Shown here: one piece after another, positions 17,196-26,318 of the stretch
Layout of the letters: each line of letters begins with the position of its first letter
Numbering within the stretch: the stretch's first letter is position 1
From: Pseudomonadota bacterium
GTDB taxonomy: Bacteria > Pseudomonadota > Gammaproteobacteria > Pseudomonadales > Pseudomonadaceae
Reading direction: 5' to 3'
NCBI GenBank assembly: GCA_023431055.1
Contig: JAEYXX010000186.1
Location: forward strand, 1-41,779
DNA: 41,779 nt
The notes under the pieces: generated by a model
What the model was told of the DNA's origin: nothing
The model's input: only the letters and a program-made list of their open reading frames with translations
The model's database searches: none
Position numbers and translations under genes: made by a program

Positions 17196-19490
17196 TCATT
17201 GGCGTGGCAACAGTTCGAAACGCGCCTCCTGCACGCTCTCCGAATCCAGCCCCAGCTGGACGCGGAAGGCACCTGGCTCGCTAACTTGCTGCAGGCTGGC
17301 GTCATAGAAACGCAGCATGGCTTCGTCGATCTCGAAACTCAGCTCACGCGCCTCACCTGCTTCAAGCTTGACCCTGCGAAAATCCTTGAGTTCCTTCAAC
17401 GGACGGATCACCGAAGCGGCCTCATCGTGCAGATACAACTGCACCACGGTGGCGCCAGCCCGCGGCCCGGCGTTCTTCAGGGTCACGCTGACGCGAATCT
17501 TCTCGCCCGGCTTCATGCGCTCGGCAGACAGCTTCGGCGCCGAAAGCTGGAAGTCGCTGTAGCTCAGACCATAGCCGAACGGGTAAAGCGGGCCATTGGG
17601 CTCCTCGAAATACTGCGAGGTGTAGTTACCCGGCGTGCCGGGTGTGTATGGACGGCCCAGGCGCAGATGGTTGTAGTAGGTGGGAATCTGCCCGACCGAA
17701 CGCGGGAAGGTGATCGGCAGCTTGCCGGAAGGGTTGTGCTCGCCGAACAGCACGTCGGCGATGGCATGGCCGCCCTCGATGCCGCTGTACCAGGTTTCCA
17801 GCATCGCGTCGGCGTTTTCCTTCTCCCAGCCGAGCGCCAGCGGGCGGCCATTCATCAGCACCAGCACCAGCGGCTTGCCGGTGGCCTTGAGCGCGCGCAG
17901 CAAGGCCTGCTGGCTGTCCGGCAGATCCAGGCGGGTGCGGCTGGACGACTCGTGGGACATCCCCCGCGCCTCACCCACCGCCGCGACTATGACGTCGGCC
18001 TGGGAAGCCACACGCACAGCCTCTTCCAGCATCGCCTGTGGTGTGCGCTTGTCCAGCACCACTTCCGGGCGATCCCAGTTGAGCTGGTTGAGGTAATTGA
18101 TCACGTGGGCATCGTCGGTGACGTTGGCGCCCAGGGCATAGAGCAGTTTGCCCTGGCTTTCGAGCGCAGCCTGCATGCCCTGGCGCAACGTTACCGCCTG
18201 CTCAGCCACACCGACCGCCGACCAACTGCCGAGCATGTCCACCGGCGAATCGGCCAGCGGCCCGATCAGCGCGACGGTGGTGTTCTTGCTCAGCGGCAGG
18301 GTGTCGCCATGGTTTTCCAGCAGCACCAGGGAATCACGCGCCATGGCCCGTGCGTCGGCGCGGTGCAGGCGGCTTTCGGCATTGACGTCGACCGGGTCGT
18401 CCTCGGCGCGGCCGATACGGCGGAAGGGATCGTGGAACAGGCCGAGATCGTACTTGGTGTTCAGCACATGGGTGACGGCTTCGTCCAGCACGCTCTGCGG
18501 CACCGCGCCGCTGCGCACCAGTCCCGGCAGCTCCTCATCGTAGAGCGTATCGGCCATGCTCATGCCGACGCCTGCGCTGATGGCCAGGCGCGCCGCCTCG
18601 CGGCCATCGGCGGCCACGCCATGGCGCAGCAGCTCGGTGATCGCGCCGTGATCGCTGAGCGCCACGCCCTTGAAGCCCCAGTCGCGACGCAACAGGTCAC
18701 GCAACAGCCAGGTATTGGCCGAAGCCGGCACGCCATTGATCGCGTTGAGCGCCACCATCACCCCGCCGGCGCCAGCATCGATGGCGGCGCGATAAGGCGG
18801 CAGATAATCCTGGTACATGCGCATCGGGCTCATGTCGACCACGTTGTAGTCGCGCCCTCCTTCCACCGCGCCGTACAGGGCGAAGTGCTTGACGCTGGCC
18901 ATGATGCGCTGCGGGTCGCTGGGGTCATCCCCCTGGTAACCACGCACCATCGCCGCGGCGATACGCGAGACCAGGTACGGGTCCTCGCCGAAACCTTCGG
19001 AGGTGCGGCCCCAGCGTGGATCGCGGGAAATGTCGACGGTCGGCGCGAAGGTCATGTCCAGGCCATCGGCGCTGGCTTCGAAGGCCGCAACCCGGGCACT
19101 GTTCTCGATGGCCGGAATGTCCCAGCTGGACGCCAGCCCCAGGCCGATGGGAAAGGTAGTGCGATGGCCGTGGATGACGTCGTAGGCGAAGAACACCGGG
19201 ATGCCCAGACGACTGCGCAGCGCAGCCTCCTGCATCGGTCGGTTCTCCGGGCGCACCACCGAATTGAAGGTGGCGCCGATGCGCCCCGCGGCCATCTCTT
19301 CGCGAATGCGTTCGCGCGGCATGTCGCCGCCGATACTGATCAGGCGCAGTTGGCCGACCTTTTCCTCAAGAGTCATGCGCCCTACCAGGTCGGCCATGAA
19401 AGCCGACTTGTCATCCATCGATGGCGCAGCGACCAGCAAGTTGGGGACGAACAGGGTAGAAACGAGAGCGAACTGGCGCAGGTATTTCAT
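17196..19490 (-). CDS. bglX: Periplasmic beta-glucosidase, glycoside hydrolase family 3 (BglX)
   Basis: The 764-aa protein is close in length to E. coli BglX (765). It has a signal peptide (MKYLRQFALVSTLFVPNLLVAA) and then the GH3 TIM barrel with GHRTTFPIGLGLASSWD, RDPRWGRTSEGFGEDPYL and VKHFALYGAVEGGRDYN. The nucleophile Asp lies in GVALSDHGAITELL (about residue 280). An alpha/beta sandwich domain and a C-terminal fibronectin III-like domain (LQLGLDSE region) follow. It removes glucose from the non-reducing ends of beta-glucosides in the periplasm. An ATG at 19502 would add four residues. It is transcribed toward opgG, 260 bp away, and is divergent from an AraC regulator, which fits a role with beta-glucans. 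Confidence 0.95.
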   Translation of the reverse strand: MKYLRQFALVSTLFVPNLLVAAPSMDDKSAFMADLVGRMTLEEKVGQLRLISIGGDMPRERIREEMAAGRIGATFNSVVRPENRPMQEAALRSRLGIPVFFAYDVIHGHRTTFPIGLGLASSWDIPAIENSARVAAFEASADGLDMTFAPTVDISRDPRWGRTSEGFGEDPYLVSRIAAAMVRGYQGDDPSDPQRIMASVKHFALYGAVEGGRDYNVVDMSPMRMYQDYLPPYRAAIDAGAGGVMVALNAINGVPASANTWLLRDLLRRDWGFKGVALSDHGAITELLRHGVAADGREAARLAISAGVGMSMADTLYDEELPGLVRSGAVPQSVLDEAVTHVLNTKYDLGLFHDPFRRIGRAEDDPVDVNAESRLHRADARAMARDSLVLLENHGDTLPLSKNTTVALIGPLADSPVDMLGSWSAVGVAEQAVTLRQGMQAALESQGKLLYALGANVTDDAHVINYLNQLNWDRPEVVLDKRTPQAMLEEAVRVASQADVIVAAVGEARGMSHESSSRTRLDLPDSQQALLRALKATGKPLVLVLMNGRPLALGWEKENADAMLETWYSGIEGGHAIADVLFGEHNPSGKLPITFPRSVGQIPTYYNHLRLGRPYTPGTPGNYTSQYFEEPNGPLYPFGYGLSYSDFQLSAPKLSAERMKPGEKIRVSVTLKNAGPRAGATVVQLYLHDEAASVIRPLKELKDFRRVKLEAGEARELSFEIDEAMLRFYDASLQQVSEPGAFRVQLGLDSESVQEARFELLPRQ

Positions 19491-19624
19491 CGGGTGCGGC
19501 ATCCTGGATACAGGTCATTGTCTGAATGGTCGCCACGATACTCCGAGTCCTTGCACCGCGCCTTGGCTCCATGCAAAAAAACCGCTGCCATCAACGGCGT
19601 GCCAGGTATTACGACGCCCGCCTT

Positions 19625-19638
19625 GCGCAAAATTGCGC
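19625..19638. promoter_or_regulatory. Palindrome in the bglX-araC divergent region
   Basis: GCGCAA and TTGCGC flank a 2-nt AA centre. The palindrome lies 135 bp before the bglX start and 67 bp before the AraC-family start, a position suited to an operator serving both promoters. No regulator is assigned. Confidence 0.35.
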
Positions 19639-19704
19639 TTTTTATGGGGCATCACTGGTTTTGCCTGCCAGCAGGCGTAGCATGGCCACATCAGGGAGAA
19701 GGTG

Positions 19705-20577
19705 ATGGCGCAATTCGAACGTCTGCAGGTATTCCAGAGCATGAGTCGCTCGCCCAACGCGCGCCTGCACGCAATGGCCGAGCTGGGCAACGGCATGGCC
19801 TTGGCCCGCTGGAGCAACGCCCATGATGCGCGCGACTACCTGGCGCCCAGTCATCACACGCTGTCCTGCTATCTGGCCGGCGGCACCGGCACCTTTCGCC
19901 GCGAGCAGCCGGGCAACAAGGGCGCACCGGACAAACTGTGCATCCTGCCGGCCGAACACCAGTCGGCCTGGGTCATCAACGGCGAGATTCAACTCGCCCA
20001 CCTTTACATCGAGCAGGAACAGTTCGCCCTCGGCGCGGTGGCCCTGCTCGACCGCGAACCGCGCAGCCTGCAACTGGAGGAAGCGACCTTTCTCGAAGAT
20101 GCCGAGCAGGCGGCGCGCTTTCGGCAACTGTGCCTCCTGGACTGGCAGGAACCGGGCGAACGCCTGCTGGCCAGCAGCCTGGCCCACCAGTTGCTCGACC
20201 ATGCACTACTGAATCAGGTCGGCCTGCGTCAGGGCCTGCGTCTCAAGGGTGGACTGGCACCGCAGCAACGTCGGCGTGTGCGCGAGTTCATCGAGCAGCA
20301 CCTGGAGACGCCACTGCCACTGAGCCAACTGGCCGCGCTTTGTGCCCTGTCGGAATACCACTTCGCACGCATGTTCCAGAGCAGCTTCGGCCTGCCACCG
20401 CACCGCTACGTGCTGGCTCGGCGCCTGGCCCGCGCCTGCCAGATGCTGCGTCAGGCACAACCCTCGCTGAGCGAGGTGGCGCTGGCCTGCGGCTTCGCCA
20501 GCGCCAGCCATTTCAGCAACCGCTTCCGCCAGGCTCTGGGCGCCACGCCACGGCAGTACCGCGCGGCCTTTCTGTAG
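19705..20577 (+). CDS. AraC/XylS-family transcriptional regulator
   Basis: The 290-aa protein has an N-terminal effector-type domain and a C-terminal AraC DNA-binding domain with two helix-turn-helices: PLPLSQLAALCALSEYHFARMFQSSFG and SLSEVALACGFASASHFSNRFRQALG, followed by the conserved TPRQYR. The ATG at 19705 has GGGAGAAGG immediately upstream; a GTG at 19702 is a possible in-frame alternative. It is divergent from bglX, so bglX is a candidate target. Its TAG stop lies inside the left arm of a perfect inverted repeat. Confidence 0.92.
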   Translation: MAQFERLQVFQSMSRSPNARLHAMAELGNGMALARWSNAHDARDYLAPSHHTLSCYLAGGTGTFRREQPGNKGAPDKLCILPAEHQSAWVINGEIQLAHLYIEQEQFALGAVALLDREPRSLQLEEATFLEDAEQAARFRQLCLLDWQEPGERLLASSLAHQLLDHALLNQVGLRQGLRLKGGLAPQQRRRVREFIEQHLETPLPLSQLAALCALSEYHFARMFQSSFGLPPHRYVLARRLARACQMLRQAQPSLSEVALACGFASASHFSNRFRQALGATPRQYRAAFL

Positions 20578-20626
20578 GGCGGGTGCAACCCGCCAACTCC
20601 GCTACGGCGGGTTGCACCCGCCCTAC
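20574..20626. repeat. Perfect 21-bp inverted repeat overlapping the AraC stop codon
   Basis: The left arm at 20574-20594 (GTAGGGCGGGTGCAACC...) and the right arm at 20606-20626 are exact reverse complements over 21 bp, with an 11-nt loop. The TAG stop of the AraC gene is bases 2-4 of the left arm. The GC-rich hairpin has no T-run. The sequence style matches extragenic palindromes dispersed in Pseudomonas genomes, and it may end or stabilise the araC message. Confidence 0.85.
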
Positions 20627-20777
20627 TCGCCGCACGCCTGAAGCGATACCACGACAACACGTCGACAATCTCGGCGCCACGCCTGCTAATCGCCACGCAG
20701 CTATGCGAAAATCTGCGGCTTTGCATCGCCGCGACCGATTTCATGCGCCAGACATTTTCGCCCACGGGGCTTCGCTG

Positions 20778-23408
<2,631 letters not shown>

Positions 23409-23423
23409 CAGCGCAACGGCGAC

Positions 23424-23918
23424 TCAATCCGAGGTATCGTCGCGCTCGGCCTCGGCATCTTCACGGTTGCGCGCCTTGCTGCGCGGATGCGGGCCGGCCA
23501 CGGCCGGAAAGCGCGACGACGCGTAGCGCACCACCAGAATCGCCAGGGCCAGCAGCAGGATCGCCCCGGACACCATCACCACGCCCCAGCTCGGCTTGTG
23601 GGTGTGGGAAATGTCGGAAATAAGCAAACGGGTCAGCGCGGTGATCGCCACATAGATCATGAAGCGGATCGGCATGTGGTTGGTCTTGAAATAGATGCCC
23701 ACCATCGCTGCCAATTCCAGGTAGATGAACAGCAGCAGAATGTCATCGACCGTGATGTGGCCCTTCTCCAGCATGCCGATGAAGGTCATCACCCCCGCCC
23801 AGGCCGTGATCGCCCCGATGGCGAACAGCGCCAGGTAATGGAAGGCCTCCATCAACAGATTGCCCAGCGACTCCGCCAGGCCATGCATGCCCTCACGCAT
23901 ACGTTCCGCCCAATTCAT
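23424..23918 (-). CDS. psiE: Phosphate-starvation-inducible protein PsiE
   Basis: The 164-aa protein has four hydrophobic segments (LALFAIGAITAWAGVMTFIG, ILLLFIYLELAAMVGIYF, FMIYVAITALTRLLI, VVMVSGAILLLALAILVV). The family core is present: DDILLLFIYLE followed by the basic stretch KTNHMPIRFMIYVAITALTR. The C-terminal tail (ARNREDAEAERDDTSD) is charged. PsiE is an inner-membrane protein induced by phosphate limitation in E. coli; its biochemical role is unknown. I see no clear Pho box in the 140-bp upstream region, so phosphate control here is not shown. It converges with the SNF2 gene (15-bp gap). Confidence 0.92.
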   Translation of the reverse strand: MNWAERMREGMHGLAESLGNLLMEAFHYLALFAIGAITAWAGVMTFIGMLEKGHITVDDILLLFIYLELAAMVGIYFKTNHMPIRFMIYVAITALTRLLISDISHTHKPSWGVVMVSGAILLLALAILVVRYASSRFPAVAGPHPRSKARNREDAEAERDDTSD

Positions 23919-23949
23919 CCTTCACTTCTCCCCAAACCAGCATGAAGTC

Positions 23950-23972
23950 CGGGCATCCGACATGGATGCCCG
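23950..23972 (-). terminator. Hairpin between the DUF3325 gene and psiE
   Basis: CGGGCATCC and GGATGCCCG form a perfect 9-bp stem with a 5-nt loop. It lies about 86 bp after the DUF3325 stop and 32 bp before the psiE start (both minus strand). It may separate the iron operon from psiE, but lacks a T-run. Confidence 0.5.
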
Positions 23973-24057
23973 CTGACGAGCATGCAGGAAAAACACCAGC
24001 TTGAGGATGATGCAGGGATGTGACGCAAAGACACAGGCGCGGATTGCCGCAGGCCTT

Positions 24058-24378
24058 TCAGAGCCACCAACTGAGCATCCCGCTCGCCAGCAGCGGCGCC
24101 GCGACCGGCAAAGCCCAGCGCAGGCGCCAGGCCAGCACGGCGACCAGCAGCAGTGCGGCGAGCATCAGTTGGCACAGCCACAGCACCGCGCCGATCTCGC
24201 CACCCAGGCTCAGGCTGCACAAACCCAGGGCAAGCGCGAAGCAGATCGCTGCAGCCCAGCGCAGAACGCGCTGGCGCAAAGACCCGGACTCGCCGCCGAG
24301 CAAGGCTTTGTGATGACGCGACATGGCCAGGCACAGGGCGAGCATGCCGAGATAGGCCAAGGCAAAAGCGAGCAGCAT
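24058..24378 (-). CDS. DUF3325 family small membrane protein of an iron-uptake operon
   Basis: The 106-aa protein has about four hydrophobic segments: MLLAFALAYLGMLALCLAM, then RHHKALLG, then AAICFALALGLCSLSL, AVLWLCQLMLAALLLVAVL and a C-terminal one. The RHHKALLG motif is typical of DUF3325 proteins, which are found beside PepSY-TM and DUF3649 genes in siderophore loci. The ATG at 24378 shares its A with the TGA stop of the PepSY gene (TGATG), so the two are translationally coupled. It probably acts with the PepSY protein in the inner membrane. Its individual function is unknown. Confidence 0.85.
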   Translation of the reverse strand: MLLAFALAYLGMLALCLAMSRHHKALLGGESGSLRQRVLRWAAAICFALALGLCSLSLGGEIGAVLWLCQLMLAALLLVAVLAWRLRWALPVAAPLLASGMLSWWL

Positions 24379-25913
24379 CAGCGTACCTCCCCGGCCGGCT
24401 CGCGCGATGCCTGCGCCGGCCTGACCTGCAGCGCCGACGGCACGCCCAGACGCCAAACGTACAAGGCGCAGAGCAGGCCAGTCAGCAACAGGAACAGATC
24501 GATACCGGCCAACGCCCAGTCACCGCGTGCCAGGCTGGCCAGCAGATGGCCCTGCGGCGCCAGCAGCCCGGACAGCAGCGGCAGGCCCAGGGCCAGCAGC
24601 GCGCCGAGGGTCAATTGCTGACGCAGCAGGCGCGGGCTGTGCCGGCGCAGCACCGCCCACAACGCCAGTAGCAACCAACTGGCGACGAACACCCAGGCCT
24701 CCCAACTGGCCCGCGCAGGCAGATTCTCGGGCAGCAGGCGATTGCCCCACAGCAGAGCCAGACTGGCCAGTGGCAGACCGACGAACACCGCGCCATTGAG
24801 CGCACGCACTACACCGATACCACGTCCGCAGCGAGTCGCACGCTTGCTCAACCAGACCCGGCTGCCGGCCACCAGCATGGCGCAGCCAGCCAGCCCCAAC
24901 AGCAGATAGATCGCCCGCACCAGCGCACCGCCGAACTGCGCCATATGCAGGCCAGCCAACCACAGGTAAGTGCTGTAGCCGGCTGGTGCACGCTGCTCAT
25001 GCAGCAACTCGCCGGTACCCGCATCGAAGGTCAGCGTATCGGCCGGGTTGGCGATGCGCGAGCTATCCGCGCGGTGGATCTCCACCACCGCTGAGGCATC
25101 GTCCGGGTGATGCACGCTGATCCACCCCGGCTCGCCGCCCTGCCAGTGCGTGCGCGCCTGCTCGACCAGCGTATCGAGGGAAACCGCTGCAGTCGCCGGG
25201 CGATGCAGCTCCTCGCGGTGATACCCACCCATCACCTCGCTGAAGAAGTGAGTGAGGTCGCTCTTGTAAGCCACCTGAACGCCAGCCGGCATGTAGGAGG
25301 CGACGAAGATCGCCACGCCGGTGTAGGCCATCAGAAGATGAAAGGGTAAGCCAGCCACGCCGAACAGGTTGTGCGCGTCCAGCCAGGCGCGCTGGCCGTT
25401 GGCTGTCGGACGCAGGGTGAAGAAATCCTTGAAGATGCGCCGGTGGATGATCACCCCCGAGATCAGCGCCACCAGCATGAACATCCCGGCCAGCCCCACC
25501 AGATAGCGCCCGAGCATGCCGCCGTGCAGTTCATAGTGCAGCGTGAAGAAGAACTCGCCGCCCAGGGTTTCAGCCAAGGGCTGCAGGCTGTGCGGAGCGA
25601 AGGTGCGACGCTCGATATGTTCACTGCCGTCGACCTCCCAGGCCAGTAACCAGAACGGAGTACGCTCGCTCGGTGGACGCAACCAGAACGCATGCAATTC
25701 ATCCGCGACATTGGCCTGCAGCCAGCCACGCAACTGCTCGGCGCTCAGCGTCAACGTGGCGCCCTGCGACAGGTGCAGCGCCGGACGCATCCAGCGCTCC
25801 AGCTCCTTGTCGAAGCAGGCCACGGTGCCACTGAACAGAATGACGAACAGCAGCCAACTGGGCAGCAGGCCGCCCCAGGTGTGCAAACCGGCCATGGATT
25901 GACGCAGGCTCAT
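24378..25913 (-). CDS. PepSY-associated TM protein, probable ferric-siderophore reductase/iron-release component
   Basis: The 511-aa protein begins MSLRQSMAGLHTWGGLLPSWLLF, the classic PepSY-TM start with its HxW motif, and has further spans around YLVGLAGMFMLVALISGVIIHRR, FHLLMAYTGVAIFV and the C-terminal third. Conserved histidines (H in GLHTWGG, LHYELHG, IHRRIF, DAHNLFG, LHMAQFGG) could bind heme or metal, as proposed for FpvG/PiuB-type reductases. P. aeruginosa FpvG is a related inner-membrane protein needed to reduce ferripyoverdine iron. The ATG at 25913 overlaps the DUF3649 stop (ATGA). An upstream ATG at 26051 adds 46 unlikely residues. Reductase activity is inferred from the family. 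Confidence 0.88.
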   Translation of the reverse strand: MSLRQSMAGLHTWGGLLPSWLLFVILFSGTVACFDKELERWMRPALHLSQGATLTLSAEQLRGWLQANVADELHAFWLRPPSERTPFWLLAWEVDGSEHIERRTFAPHSLQPLAETLGGEFFFTLHYELHGGMLGRYLVGLAGMFMLVALISGVIIHRRIFKDFFTLRPTANGQRAWLDAHNLFGVAGLPFHLLMAYTGVAIFVASYMPAGVQVAYKSDLTHFFSEVMGGYHREELHRPATAAVSLDTLVEQARTHWQGGEPGWISVHHPDDASAVVEIHRADSSRIANPADTLTFDAGTGELLHEQRAPAGYSTYLWLAGLHMAQFGGALVRAIYLLLGLAGCAMLVAGSRVWLSKRATRCGRGIGVVRALNGAVFVGLPLASLALLWGNRLLPENLPARASWEAWVFVASWLLLALWAVLRRHSPRLLRQQLTLGALLALGLPLLSGLLAPQGHLLASLARGDWALAGIDLFLLLTGLLCALYVWRLGVPSALQVRPAQASREPAGEVR

Positions 25914-26194
25914 GGGCGCGCTCCGAATTCGGCGGGCAGGAAGGCTGCCAGGCACGCCAGGACTGTCAGCCCCACCAGCAGCAGCCAGGCACGCAGAGCG
26001 CTGCGCGCGGCGAACGCATAGATCGCTGCAGCACTCCATACGGCAAAGCACAGCAGGCTGGCGAACACCACCCGGTCAGCGCGCGCCAGCGGCAGGTAGA
26101 CGGAGAAGAACGCGGTAAACCCGTAGGCCAGGGCATAGCCACCGAACAGTGCGGCCAGGATCCGCGAAGCGATATTCCAGCGGGTCATCTTCAT
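25910..26194 (-). CDS. DUF3649 family small membrane protein
   Basis: This 94-aa protein has three hydrophobic segments: ASRILAALFGGYALAYGFTAFF, VVFASLLCFAVWSAAAIYAFA and AWLLLVGLTVLACLAAFLP. The N-terminal pattern SRILAALFGGYALAYG is characteristic of DUF3649 proteins, which sit beside PepSY-TM and DUF3325 genes in siderophore operons. The ATG at 26194 has AAGAG upstream; a TTG at 26200 is also in frame. It is the first of three overlapping genes. It is separated from the receptor gene by a terminator, so it may have a separate promoter in 26195-26290 or depend on read-through. Confidence 0.85.
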   Translation of the reverse strand: MKMTRWNIASRILAALFGGYALAYGFTAFFSVYLPLARADRVVFASLLCFAVWSAAAIYAFAARSALRAWLLLVGLTVLACLAAFLPAEFGARP

Positions 26195-26290
26195 GGCCAA
26201 CTCTTGTGTGAATGATCGGAATGCTGGCGAACACCCTGTGACCGAGCGCCGGTCTTCAGTAGCGTTTTCATGTGCAACACCAGACGTAAA

Positions 26291-26312
26291 ACGGCCGCCA
26301 TCCGGCGGCCGT
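26291..26312 (-). terminator. Intrinsic terminator after the TonB-dependent receptor gene
   Basis: On the minus strand ACGGCCGCC pairs with GGCGGCCGT across a GGAT loop and is followed by TTTA. The stem is 9 bp of mostly GC. It lies 7 nt past the receptor stop codon and should reduce transcription into the DUF3649-PepSY-DUF3325 genes. Confidence 0.85.
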
Positions 26313-26318
26313 CTGCAC

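Noticed and set aside
17103..19826. A 907-codon open frame on the plus strand opposite bglX
   Set aside because: It has no family motifs and is the antisense shadow of a well-supported GC-rich gene; high third-position GC keeps opposite frames open.
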